From the NCBI RefSeq assembly GCF_004341035.1, contig NZ_SLXK01000003.1, positions 124,001-188,000 of the forward strand: 64,000 nucleotides of DNA. The letters are read 5' to 3'. The notes under the pieces were generated by a model, which saw nothing but the letters and a program-made list of their open reading frames with translations, was not told the DNA's origin and did not search any database. Made by a program: the position numbers and the translations under genes. Every line of letters begins with the position of its first letter. Position 1 is the stretch's first letter. Shown here one piece after another: positions 1 to 8,137 of this stretch. The stretch comes from Scopulibacillus darangshiensis. Lineage in GTDB: Bacteria; Bacillota; Bacilli; Bacillales; Sporolactobacillaceae.

Positions 1-110
1 TTAGGATGGCGGCCGCCGTTCAACGCATGGAAACCGAGCGCTTGCAGTTTTTGTACTGCTTTTTCCGGCCTTTCAGTCATATGGACAAGGTGGTCAAATG
101 ATAATGTCAT
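1..110 (-). CDS. VOC (glyoxalase-like) family protein, N-terminal part
   Basis: The gene runs off the left edge and only the first 36 codons are visible. The start MTLSFDHLVHMTERPEKAV is typical of the glyoxalase-like/VOC fold, where the early histidine (FDHLVH) is a usual metal-ligand position. An AGGAGG ribosome binding site sits about 7 bases before the ATG. It is transcribed away from the cobalamin operon. Substrate cannot be judged from this fragment. Confidence 0.65.
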   Translation of the reverse strand, partial: MTLSFDHLVHMTERPEKAVQKLQALGFHALNGGRHP

Positions 111-151
111 GTCAATTCCTCCTTTTTCGTGCCTGGCACTAAAAAAAAAGA

Positions 152-180
152 TTGCTCACTAAAGTGTTGTAACCTATAAT
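152..180 (+). promoter_or_regulatory. Sigma-A promoter of the cobalamin operon
   Basis: TTGCTC (152-157) and a perfect TATAAT (175-180) are separated by 17 bases. Transcription would begin near 187, about 35 bases before the first riboswitch stem, so the whole riboswitch lies in the leader RNA. Confidence 0.7.
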
Positions 181-221
181 AAGTATAGTAGTTTAGTAGA
201 TATAATGAAATAATGATTTGA

Positions 222-394
222 GAACAGGCTCAGCAAAGTAATATTTGCTGATTAAAAGGGAAGCCCGGTGAAAGTCCGGCACGGTCCCGCCACTGTAAAT
301 GCGAGCAACCTACCAAAAAGCGTCACTGTCATTTTTTTAAATGTATGGGAAGGCGTAGGAAGTGATGACCATGAGTCAGGAGACCTGCCTGTTC
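222..394 (+). promoter_or_regulatory. Cobalamin riboswitch
   Basis: Closing stem P1 is GAACAGGC (222-229) with GCCTGTTC (387-394), a perfect 8-bp match. Inside are the conserved B12-box blocks: GGTGAAAGTCCGGCACGGTC followed by CCGCCACTGTAA (about 268-299), and the late GTCAGGAGACCTGCC block (375-389). It sits between the promoter and a terminator ahead of btuF, so it most likely shuts the operon off by attenuation when adenosylcobalamin is abundant. Confidence 0.95.
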
Positions 395-484
395 GAAAAC
401 GCCAAAAACCTACGAGGATAGGAAGGTGGTACAGCGGACGGATATTACTGGAAAGGACCCAGTATTTACATTTGCGCAGGCCAG

Positions 485-509
485 CATCTCCTATAAGGGG
501 ATGTTTTTT
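485..509 (+). terminator. Riboswitch-controlled terminator
   Basis: CATCTCC (485-491) pairs with GGGGATG (497-503) around a 5-base loop and is followed by six T residues (504-509). It lies 45 bases before the btuF start, as expected for the expression platform of the cobalamin riboswitch. Confidence 0.85.
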
Positions 510-553
510 AATTTGCAAAATTTTAACATATATTCATAATGAGGAGCTATCAC

Positions 554-1531
554 ATGAAAAAACGATTATGGTTACTGCCAATATTCCTAATTATCCTTGT
601 CCTTGCAGCTTGCGGGGGGCAAAAAACAGAAGGCCAGTCAGATAAAAAGGCCGAAAGTCAGAAGCATGCCGAACAATCCAAGCAAGAGTTTCCGGTGACG
701 GTAACGGATGCGAACGGCAAAAAGCTTACTATAAAAGAAAAACCCAAACGGATCGTTTCCCTTATTCCCAGCAATACTGAAACAGCGTTTGCCCTAGGTC
801 TTGGTAAAAAAATTGTCGGTGTGTCCGATTATGATAATTATCCTAAAGCAGCGGCAAGCAAAGAAAAAGTTGGCGGCAAGGATATTAATATTGAGAAGGT
901 CGTTTCTTTAAAACCGGATCTTGTTCTGGCTACTGCTTCTAATGCCCATAATTCAAGTGCTGGGTTGAAACAACTGCGTCAAGCCGGCATTGAAGTTCTC
1001 GTGGTTAATGATGCGGCATCATTTGCAGATGTCTATAAATCTATTCATTTGATTGCCAAAGCAACTGGAACAGGAAAAAAGGCTAAAGAAATTATTGATG
1101 GCATGAAAGAAAAAGTCGCAGAAATAAAAGTGAAGGCTGATAAGATCCCGAAGCAGGATCGTGTAAAGGTATGGATCGAAGTCTCAGCTCCGCCAAATAT
1201 TTTTACAGCCGGCTCAGGGACGTTCATGGATGAAATGCTTGATATTATAAATGCCAAGAATATTGCAGCTGAAAAAAAAGGCTGGGTGAAATATTCAGGT
1301 GAATCGGTTGTAAAAGCCAATCCGGATGTCATTGTGCTGACATATGGTTATTATGTTAAAGGCGCAGTTAAGCAGGTCTATAACCGAAGCGGTTGGAGCG
1401 GCGTCTCCGCTGTTAAAAATAAAAGGGTATATAATGTAGAATCAGATCTCGTTTCTCGTTCGGGCCCAAGGCTTGCCGAGGGATTAGAAAAAATGGCCGA
1501 GGCGGTTTACCCGGACGTTTTCAAAAAATAA
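554..1531 (+). CDS. btuF: Cobalamin/corrinoid ABC transporter substrate-binding lipoprotein
   Basis: This is the extracytoplasmic binding lipoprotein of a BtuFCD-type corrinoid importer (325 aa). The N-terminus is a lipoprotein signal: MKKR, a hydrophobic stretch, then lipobox LAAC with Cys20 as the lipidation site. A Lys/Glu/Gln-rich linker follows, then a periplasmic-binding fold with the family-typical RIVSLIPSNTETAFALGLG near residue 70. GAGGAG at 541-546 selects the ATG at 554 over an in-frame ATG at 539. It is the first gene after the riboswitch. No BtuC or BtuD is encoded nearby, so the permease and ATPase must be elsewhere. A haem or siderophore role is less likely given the riboswitch and downstream genes. 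Confidence 0.88.
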   Translation: MKKRLWLLPIFLIILVLAACGGQKTEGQSDKKAESQKHAEQSKQEFPVTVTDANGKKLTIKEKPKRIVSLIPSNTETAFALGLGKKIVGVSDYDNYPKAAASKEKVGGKDINIEKVVSLKPDLVLATASNAHNSSAGLKQLRQAGIEVLVVNDAASFADVYKSIHLIAKATGTGKKAKEIIDGMKEKVAEIKVKADKIPKQDRVKVWIEVSAPPNIFTAGSGTFMDEMLDIINAKNIAAEKKGWVKYSGESVVKANPDVIVLTYGYYVKGAVKQVYNRSGWSGVSAVKNKRVYNVESDLVSRSGPRLAEGLEKMAEAVYPDVFKK

Positions 1532-1534
1532 GCT

Positions 1535-2515
1535 ATGTTAAATTCAGTGATTGCCGCAACATTTGCAGTTCTTTTAGACAAGATGATCGGCGACCCAAAA
1601 TGGCTGCCGCATCCAGTGATTTTGATCGGCAAAATAATCAGTTTGTTTGACCAGAAATGGAATAAAGGGGCCTGCAGGAAGATCAAAGGGATGTTATTTC
1701 TCGCTATCTTAATTCTGATTGTATTTATAGCAGCTTATGCCATATTAACCGCTGCCTACCGGATTCATCCCATGATTGGGATAATCATCGAAACGGTGAT
1801 GATTGCAACAACCATTGCCCAAAAGGGATTGAAGGATGCAGCATTGAACGTTTACAAACCGCTCGCCCGCGGGGAGATAAATCAGGCTCGAAGGGACTTA
1901 AGTATGATAGTTGGCAGAGATACAGAAGGGCTTGCTGAGCAAGAAATTACCCGGGGTGCGATCGAAACTGTCGCTGAAAATACAAGTGACGGCATCACGG
2001 CACCGCTGTTCTGGGCCATGGTCGGCGGGGGTCCGTTTGCGATGATCTATAGAGCTGTTAACACGTGTGACTCAATGGTTGGCTACAAAAATAAGACGTA
2101 CGAACAATTTGGATTTGCCTCTGCCAAAATGGATGATATTCTCAACTGGATTCCAAGCAGGGTGACAAGTCTGTTAATGGTCATAGTCAATCGTCCGGCG
2201 GCAGGCCAAACTCGCAAGGCGTGTTGGATGGTTGTAAAAAGGGATGCGAAGAAGCATCCAAGTCCAAACAGCGGCTGGGGAGAGACGGCAGTGGCCGCTC
2301 TTCTCGGCATCCAATTGGGAGGGGAAAATCGCTACCAAGGGGTTGTCTCAAACCGGGCTGTTATGGGCAGAAAGCTTGTTTCATTACAAAAGGAACATAT
2401 TATTAAGTCTATTGCGATTATGAATAGCACAACGATTTTTTTCGTCATGTTTCTTTGGGTGATGACTGGTTTGTCGCTGCTTATTTATAATTGGATGGGA
2501 GTTGTCCTGCAATGA
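1535..2515 (+). CDS. cbiB: Adenosylcobinamide-phosphate synthase CbiB
   Basis: CbiB is the membrane enzyme that joins adenosylcobyric acid to aminopropanol (or its phosphate), making the nucleotide-loop linker. The 326-aa protein has several hydrophobic segments and the family blocks DPKWLPHPVILIGK near the start and AENTSDGITAPLFWA in the middle. It begins 3 bases after btuF. Its TGA overlaps the ATG of the next gene (ATGA at 2512-2515), which implies translational coupling. The next gene supplies the aminopropanol phosphate substrate, so the order matches the pathway. Confidence 0.94.
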   Translation: MLNSVIAATFAVLLDKMIGDPKWLPHPVILIGKIISLFDQKWNKGACRKIKGMLFLAILILIVFIAAYAILTAAYRIHPMIGIIIETVMIATTIAQKGLKDAALNVYKPLARGEINQARRDLSMIVGRDTEGLAEQEITRGAIETVAENTSDGITAPLFWAMVGGGPFAMIYRAVNTCDSMVGYKNKTYEQFGFASAKMDDILNWIPSRVTSLLMVIVNRPAAGQTRKACWMVVKRDAKKHPSPNSGWGETAVAALLGIQLGGENRYQGVVSNRAVMGRKLVSLQKEHIIKSIAIMNSTTIFFVMFLWVMTGLSLLIYNWMGVVLQ

Positions 2516-3609
2516 AGCTGCCGGCACACGGCGCAAATCCAACACACCTTTTGGAGGCGCTTGGCTTAGAACAGACAAACCATGCTTTGGATTTTAGCGT
2601 TAATATCAATCCATTGGGTCCGCCCGCGATTCTTAAAACAGTGTGGCATGAATTATATCAACACATTTCGGGATACCCGGATCCAAACGCTAGGGAGCTA
2701 AGGGACCTGATATCTCAAGAAACAGGGTTGAAATCAACACAGATATTGGCGGGGAATGGGGCAGCAGAACTGATCCAGCTGCTGGCAAGATTTTTAACCG
2801 GGAGCGAGGTTCTCGTCGTTGATCCCACGTTTTCTGAATACGCATCATCTTGCAAATCACTCCATTGTCGGATTGAATCCTTTGCCCTCTCTGAAAAGGA
2901 GAGGTGGCAATTAAGAGCTGATCTGATATTACCACATTTACAAGGGAAGAGGGCACTGTTTCTTTGTCACCCCAATAATCCAACAGGCGCCATCTATTCC
3001 TATTCCGAAATCTTAAAACTTATTCAAGGAGCACAGAAGGCTGGCGTTATGGTCATCATTGACGAAGCCTTTTACGATTTTTGTGAGAACGATATCACAG
3101 TTGCCCCGCTCGTCAAACTGTACAAAAATTTAATTGTGCTTCGATCCTTGACGAAAATGTATGCCATTGCCGGTATCAGGCTCGGTTATCTCCTGGCTGA
3201 TGAACAAGTTATTAATAAGCTTAAAGCCTGCCAGCCGCAGTGGAGTGTTAACGCCTTAGCACAGTCGATCGGCAAAATGTGCATACAAGACCAAGAGCAC
3301 CGAAAAACGACAGTGGATTATATAGCTCAAGAGAGAGACCGTGTCACAACCCGCCTCAGGGAACTTGATTATGTCATCTCTGACAGCTCGGTCAATTACT
3401 TTCTTTTTCGAGACCGAAAAAAACAGCGGTTGGATCATTTAATTGTCTATCTTATTAAAAACGGTGTCATTCCTAGACATACAGCTAATTTCATCACTTT
3501 GGATAATCAATATTTAAGATTTTCTATTAAAATGAAGGAAGAAAATGATCAATTGCTTGCCATTCTAGAGAAGTGGCGCTATGACAGTTTCGTAGACAAA
3601 AGGGTGTGA
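2512..3609 (+). CDS. cobD: L-threonine-O-3-phosphate decarboxylase CobD
   Basis: A PLP-dependent fold-type I enzyme (365 aa) that makes (R)-1-amino-2-propanol phosphate for the step catalysed by CbiB. Visible features are HGANPTHLLEALG at the N-terminus, CHPNNPTG, DEAFYDF, and the PLP lysine in TKMYAIAGIRLGY at about residue 215. The ATG at 2512 overlaps the cbiB stop and is preferred over an in-frame ATG at 2491 inside cbiB. Histidinol-phosphate aminotransferases are close relatives, but the operon settles the assignment. Confidence 0.92.
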   Translation: MKLPAHGANPTHLLEALGLEQTNHALDFSVNINPLGPPAILKTVWHELYQHISGYPDPNARELRDLISQETGLKSTQILAGNGAAELIQLLARFLTGSEVLVVDPTFSEYASSCKSLHCRIESFALSEKERWQLRADLILPHLQGKRALFLCHPNNPTGAIYSYSEILKLIQGAQKAGVMVIIDEAFYDFCENDITVAPLVKLYKNLIVLRSLTKMYAIAGIRLGYLLADEQVINKLKACQPQWSVNALAQSIGKMCIQDQEHRKTTVDYIAQERDRVTTRLRELDYVISDSSVNYFLFRDRKKQRLDHLIVYLIKNGVIPRHTANFITLDNQYLRFSIKMKEENDQLLAILEKWRYDSFVDKRV

Positions 3610-4175
3610 TCATAATACTTATATTTGTTACCGGAGGGGTAAGAAGCGGCAAAAGTTCTTTTTCGGAAAAGCTTGCCGTTCAGACAGCTCCAGATTCTGA
3701 CCATTTGCATCTTATTGCAACGAGTGAAAACAATGACAAAGAAATGGCTGATAGAATTAGGCATCACCGGGAACTGCGACAGTATAGCGGAGTGGAGTGG
3801 CAAACATGGGAACAGCCGCGCGCGCTTAATGAATTGGCTAATCGCTTCAATTCAGATGATGTTATCCTGCTTGATTGCTTAACGACATGGTTAAGCAATC
3901 AACTCTTCGACCCTGGATTAGACGAGACCGAATGGAAAAGGGAAGCTTTCCAGAAAGATGTGTACACAGATATTTTGGATAGTATAAAAGCAATTGAAGA
4001 GAATGGCTCAATGCTTATCATTGTTTCGAATGAACTATTCTTCGACCCGCCTGCAAACCATCACGGCGTCACGGTTTACCTTAGGCTATTAGGGCTTCTG
4101 CATCAACAGCTTGTTTCGATTTGTGACCAAGCTTTTCTGATAGAAAATGGCTGTCCCGTGAAAATGAAAGGTTAG
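3606..4175 (+). CDS. cobU: Adenosylcobinamide kinase / guanylyltransferase CobU (first copy)
   Basis: CobU phosphorylates adenosylcobinamide and transfers GMP to the product. The GTG start overlaps the cobD stop (GTGA, 3606-3609). The N-terminal half is canonical: P-loop GGVRSGKS at about residues 10-17 and RIRHHRELR, which carries the histidine region that takes up GMP in the family. The C-terminal half is divergent: where the family has a G-x-GIVP...RRFRD block, this copy reads NELFFDPPANHHG and has no RRFRD. A second CobU-like gene at 7060 has the opposite pattern. About 189 aa, normal CobU length. Confidence 0.85.
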   Translation: MIIILIFVTGGVRSGKSSFSEKLAVQTAPDSDHLHLIATSENNDKEMADRIRHHRELRQYSGVEWQTWEQPRALNELANRFNSDDVILLDCLTTWLSNQLFDPGLDETEWKREAFQKDVYTDILDSIKAIEENGSMLIIVSNELFFDPPANHHGVTVYLRLLGLLHQQLVSICDQAFLIENGCPVKMKG

Positions 4176-4203
4176 CGCCATTCATAAGGAAGGAGGAACA
4201 ACC

Positions 4204-5733
4204 ATGAAAGGGATCATGCTGCAAGGAACATCTTCAGACGTTGGAAAAAGTGTCTTGGCTACGGCATTTTGCCGGATCTTATCCCAGCTCGGCTATCGTG
4301 TTGCCCCCTTTAAATCGCAAAACATGTCAAATAACTCCTATGTGACGGATGATGCAAGAGAAATTGGCCGGGCCCAAGGTGTCCAAGCTGAGGCTTGCGG
4401 CATTAAGGCCACGGTACATATGAATCCTATTTTGCTAAAACCTAGAAGTGATCAGACATCTGAGGTCGTATTGCTTGGAAAATCATTTAAGACCTATTCA
4501 GGAAGCGATTACCGGAGCAGATTTTATCAAAAAGGATGTGAGGTGATCAATGAATCACTTGCTATCCTTAGCCAAGCTTATGATTTAGTCGTCATTGAGG
4601 GTGCGGGAAGTCCTGTGGAAATCAATTTGAATGACCGCGAATTAGTAAATATGAGGGTTGCCGAAATGGCCGATGTCCCTGTTTTTCTCATCGCCGATAT
4701 CGAACGGGGCGGGGTATTTGCAAGCATCGTCGGTACACTTGAATTGCTCCAGCCTGAGCATAGGGAGCGCGTTAAAGGCATTATCATAAATAAGTTTCGG
4801 GGAGACATTGCTTTGTTTGAAAGCGGCGTGACCTGGCTTGAGGAACGGACTGGGATTAAGATTGTCGGTGTTGTTCCGCATCTTGACAATCTTAAAATTG
4901 AAGGCGAAGATGCCTTGTCCATGACCGCAAAATTTGAAACGGCCGGTTCAAAGCCTTTGGACATCGCCGTGATCAGATTGCCTCACGTTTCTAATTTTAC
5001 GGATATTGAACCTTTCTTATATGAGGATGAAGTTTCAGTTCGTTTTGTGGAAACGTTAGATCAATTTGGACATCCCGATGCGGTGATTATCCCTGGGACA
5101 AGGAGCACTATTAATGATTTGCGTTTGCTTAAAGCCCGCAAGCTAGACCGCCGAATTATCCATTATGCGGATCAGGGCGGTTGGATTATTGGCCTTTGCG
5201 GCGGCTACCAGATGCTTAGCAAAAGAATAGCGGATAAAGCTGGAACTGATACGGGTTTGGCCGGCAATGAAATCAGCGGACTTGGCTTATTGCCGATGAC
5301 GACAACCTTTTTTGCTGAAAAAACAACAGTTAAAAGTAAAGGTCAGCTTCATCCGCTGACAGGTTTGCAAGGGATCGTTATTAAAGGGTTCGAAATTCAC
5401 CTTGGGGCGACATCGTTTGATAAGAATTGTCAGGGTGTCGTACCTTTTATATGTCATAATGACGGCAGTGAGGAAGGAGCTTATGCCCGTGATGGCCGAA
5501 TAATAGGCAGCTATTTTCATGACCTCTTTTATAATGATGATTGGCGAAATCATTGGCTGAACAACATACGGAAGGAAAAGGGGATATCGCCAAAACAAGT
5601 GACGGTCCAAAATCAGCGCGAAGCTGGTTATGACAGACTTGCAAGCCAGATCCGGCAGGCGCTTGATATTGATTACGTTGTCAAGGTGATGGAGGATTGG
5701 CAGAAGGAGCGCGAACATCGATGCGGAAGTTAA
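4204..5733 (+). CDS. cbiP: Cobyric acid synthase (glutamine-dependent amidase)
   Basis: This cytoplasmic enzyme (CobQ/CbiP, 509 aa) amidates the b, d, e and g side chains of adenosylcobyrinic acid a,c-diamide using glutamine and ATP. The N-terminal synthetase domain has P-loop GTSSDVGKS (residues 9-17). The C-terminal class I amidotransferase domain carries nucleophile Cys332 in GLCGGYQML. AAGGAGGA precedes the ATG. Its presence shows the host processes corrin ring intermediates and not only finished cobinamide, although no ring-building genes are in this window. Confidence 0.94.
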   Translation: MKGIMLQGTSSDVGKSVLATAFCRILSQLGYRVAPFKSQNMSNNSYVTDDAREIGRAQGVQAEACGIKATVHMNPILLKPRSDQTSEVVLLGKSFKTYSGSDYRSRFYQKGCEVINESLAILSQAYDLVVIEGAGSPVEINLNDRELVNMRVAEMADVPVFLIADIERGGVFASIVGTLELLQPEHRERVKGIIINKFRGDIALFESGVTWLEERTGIKIVGVVPHLDNLKIEGEDALSMTAKFETAGSKPLDIAVIRLPHVSNFTDIEPFLYEDEVSVRFVETLDQFGHPDAVIIPGTRSTINDLRLLKARKLDRRIIHYADQGGWIIGLCGGYQMLSKRIADKAGTDTGLAGNEISGLGLLPMTTTFFAEKTTVKSKGQLHPLTGLQGIVIKGFEIHLGATSFDKNCQGVVPFICHNDGSEEGAYARDGRIIGSYFHDLFYNDDWRNHWLNNIRKEKGISPKQVTVQNQREAGYDRLASQIRQALDIDYVVKVMEDWQKEREHRCGS

Positions 5734-6524
5734 GGGAAAGCGTGGATGGGTTACTGCTCGCATTGCAATTTTTCACCATCTTCCCGGTGTCTAAAGACAT
5801 CGATCTTGACAATGGCCGCCTGAGGTGGTGTATCCGGGTTTATCCGCTAATCGGATTGGGGTTCGGCCTGATTTTAGCTTTAGTCCTATGGCTCATGCAA
5901 GGATACACCCCTTTTTCTAGCCAGATTATGGCGCTAATAATATTGACACTATCCATTGCTTTAACGGGAGGCCTGCATATTGACGGTTGGATGGATTGCA
6001 GTGATGCCTACTTTTCTTTTCGTGACCGTAACAAGCGTCTTGAGATTATGAAGGATCCGCATGTAGGAGCATTTGCCGTCTTATCATTGTTATTTATGTT
6101 AGCTTGGCGATTTCTGCTCATTGGTGAAACAATCTATGATGTTAAGCTTACTGATTTAGCTCTTATTATCCTAATTCCCTTTTTATCTCGAACTGTGATG
6201 GGTTATGTGATGATATTTACCGAGCCGGCAAAAAAAAATGGGCTGGCAAGCTTTTTTAAGAAGGCAATATCCGCACGTGACAGCTTTTTTTATTTAGGTT
6301 ATGCGATCGTTTTGTTTATTTTAGCAATGCTCTGCTCGCAGCACCTAGTTTTTCAAGTGGTTGTACTAATGGCAGCAGCAGTTATATTTGGACTTGCTGC
6401 ACACCGGTTTATAAGCAAACAATTCGGTGGCATAACGGGGGATACACTTGGTGCGACTGTTGAAGGAGGGGAAACGTGGCTATGGATGATCTTGTGGCTG
6501 TTACATGTCTTCGTCACGGCTTAA
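5721..6524 (+). CDS. cobS: Adenosylcobinamide-GDP ribazoletransferase CobS
   Basis: CobS is the polytopic membrane enzyme that joins adenosylcobinamide-GDP to alpha-ribazole (phosphate) to make cobalamin. The 267-aa protein has LQFFTIFPV at the N-terminus, the acidic GGLHIDGWMDCSDAYFS block, EIMKDPHVGAFAV, and a C-terminal GITGDTLGATVE motif. The ATG at 5721 follows AGAAGGAG and overlaps the end of cbiP by 13 bases; an upstream in-frame TTG has no good site. Confidence 0.93.
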   Translation: MRKLRESVDGLLLALQFFTIFPVSKDIDLDNGRLRWCIRVYPLIGLGFGLILALVLWLMQGYTPFSSQIMALIILTLSIALTGGLHIDGWMDCSDAYFSFRDRNKRLEIMKDPHVGAFAVLSLLFMLAWRFLLIGETIYDVKLTDLALIILIPFLSRTVMGYVMIFTEPAKKNGLASFFKKAISARDSFFYLGYAIVLFILAMLCSQHLVFQVVVLMAAAVIFGLAAHRFISKQFGGITGDTLGATVEGGETWLWMILWLLHVFVTA

Positions 6525-7108
6525 CCGAAAAAAATAAGAAAAAGGCTTATATCGGCTGGATGAATGCGCCGCTTAGTGCTGAAGGAAAACAGCGTTTGAG
6601 AAAAGGGTTGGCAAGCTATCCCGCGGCTGATGCTGTTATTTCCAGTGATTTGGCCAGATGTCTTGAGTCAGCGGCTCTGATTTACCCTCATCAACCAAAA
6701 ACAATTGATCGCGGGTTTCGAGAAATGAGTTTTGGCGATTGGGAGGGGAAGACATATGAAGAATTGAAGGACTTGGATGTGTATCGGGCCTGGCTTGAAA
6801 ATCCGCTCCAAACAAACCCGCCAAACGGTGAACGTTATTCAGTATTCAAATGCCGTGTTATAGAAAGCTGGAAATTTGCTGTAAAGGCCTTCAATGATAC
6901 CCAAATTAAGCATTTGGTCATTATATCACATGGCGGACCGGTCAGAGTGTTGCTTGAATCGTTCGCACCTGAAAGCAAACCTTTTTGGGAATGGAAGGTT
7001 GAGCCTGGCGCCGGTTACAATTTATTTGGCATAAGAAGGCAAATAGTGGAGGGGAAGCGATGCACTTCGTTACAGGCGGTGCCTATAATGGCAAACGCAA
7101 ATGGGTAA
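6476..7108 (+). CDS. cobC: Histidine phosphatase, probable alpha-ribazole phosphatase CobC
   Basis: A phosphoglycerate-mutase-like histidine phosphatase (210 aa) with catalytic LRHGLTE near the N-terminus, the SSDLARCLESA block, and a late SHGGPVR histidine. In a cob operon this family removes phosphate from alpha-ribazole phosphate or from adenosylcobalamin phosphate. The start is GTG at 6476 after a strong GAAGGAGGGG. It overlaps cobS by 49 bases and the next gene by 49. General mutase activity cannot be excluded by sequence, but the context supports CobC. Confidence 0.85.
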   Translation: MAMDDLVAVTCLRHGLTEKNKKKAYIGWMNAPLSAEGKQRLRKGLASYPAADAVISSDLARCLESAALIYPHQPKTIDRGFREMSFGDWEGKTYEELKDLDVYRAWLENPLQTNPPNGERYSVFKCRVIESWKFAVKAFNDTQIKHLVIISHGGPVRVLLESFAPESKPFWEWKVEPGAGYNLFGIRRQIVEGKRCTSLQAVPIMANANG

Positions 7109-7551
7109 CCGGACATTATGGGTTGGCCAATCGATCAGATAGCCTTTGGCTGTCAGCCTATCCCCCGTTGAAGGCAGACATCCTGTCATATAGGAAGGTT
7201 GCTACGCTAGATACCTTAGCCGAAACAGAGGGCTTTCAACCGATAACGGTCATTGAAGGTTTGGAACGCTTTATTCAGCAGTTACTTGCGCAAGAGAAGA
7301 ATGATGATCTTTGCCGTGAGAGGTGGAGGAGTGTTTTTCACATGTGGCGGCGCTGGGAAATCGAGAACAATCAACGCCGTATTGTTATAATAGGAACAGA
7401 TGTAGGAAAAGGTGTTGTGCCTGTTGAACGTTCACTTAGACGTTTTCGAGATTATGTTGGCTGGTGCTATCAGGATATAACAGACTTCTCAAAGCGGGTC
7501 GATGTTATTTGGTATGGGGTAGCAAACACATTGAAAATGGAGGGGAAGTAA
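7060..7551 (+). CDS. CobU-like protein (second copy, altered P-loop)
   Basis: A 163-aa CobU-superfamily protein. The N-terminus MHFVTGGAYNGKRKW aligns with the CobU P-loop, but the Ser/Thr after GK is arginine, and no RIxxHRxxR histidine segment is visible. The C-terminal part is well kept: GTDVGKGVVPVERSLRRFRD followed by YVGWCYQDI and a final NTLK. This is the half that the first copy (3606) has lost. It may be a partner subunit, a guanylyltransferase-only or kinase-only enzyme, or a scaffold. It overlaps cobC and ends one base before pduO. Confidence 0.7.
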   Translation: MHFVTGGAYNGKRKWVTGHYGLANRSDSLWLSAYPPLKADILSYRKVATLDTLAETEGFQPITVIEGLERFIQQLLAQEKNDDLCRERWRSVFHMWRRWEIENNQRRIVIIGTDVGKGVVPVERSLRRFRDYVGWCYQDITDFSKRVDVIWYGVANTLKMEGK

Positions 7552-7552
7552 C

Positions 7553-8137
7553 ATGAGAATTTACACAAGAACGGGTGATAAAGGGCAAACAAGCATTATC
7601 GGCGGACGGGTAGATAAGGATGACCTCCGTGTCCAAGCTTATGGTACAGTCGATGAAGCCAACTGTTTTGTCGGCCAAGCGATGGCGGAGCTTGATCAAG
7701 AAACTTTTCATGATATTCTTGAAGATTTGGAAAAAATTCAGCATGAAATGTTTGATTGTGGCGGTGATTTGGCTAATAAAGCCCACAAACGGCCATACAA
7801 ACTTCAAGAAGAGATGATTGATTATCTCGAAAAGAAGATAGATAAATATACCGAGTCAACACCAAAGTTGGAACGGTTTATTTTACCTGGAGGAACGAAA
7901 GCGGCAGCTGCCATTCATATTGCGAGAACTGTCACAAGGCGGGCTGAACGCCTGGTAGTCAGCTTGGTGAAGGAAGACGATAATGTCGCTCCTTTAGCAC
8001 AGCGTTATCTTAACCGTCTTTCTGATTACTTCTTTGCATTAGCCAGGGTTCTGAATCATCGCGCCGGCCAAAAGGACGTGGAATATATCAGAAGTGCCAA
8101 AGTTTTTCGCGATGGAAAGCGGAAGGAAAAAGAATGA
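7553..8137 (+). CDS. pduO: ATP:cob(I)alamin adenosyltransferase, PduO type
   Basis: This enzyme attaches the 5'-deoxyadenosyl group of ATP to cob(I)alamin or cobinamide. The 194-aa protein has the PduO N-terminal signature TRTGDKGQTSIIGG, then VQAYGTVDEANCFVG, and the late RTVTRRAERLV helix that contacts ATP and cobalamin in the family. The GGAGGGGAAGTAAC leader gives the ATG at 7553. Its TGA overlaps the cobT start (ATGATGA, 8131-8137). Confidence 0.94.
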   Translation: MRIYTRTGDKGQTSIIGGRVDKDDLRVQAYGTVDEANCFVGQAMAELDQETFHDILEDLEKIQHEMFDCGGDLANKAHKRPYKLQEEMIDYLEKKIDKYTESTPKLERFILPGGTKAAAAIHIARTVTRRAERLVVSLVKEDDNVAPLAQRYLNRLSDYFFALARVLNHRAGQKDVEYIRSAKVFRDGKRKEKE

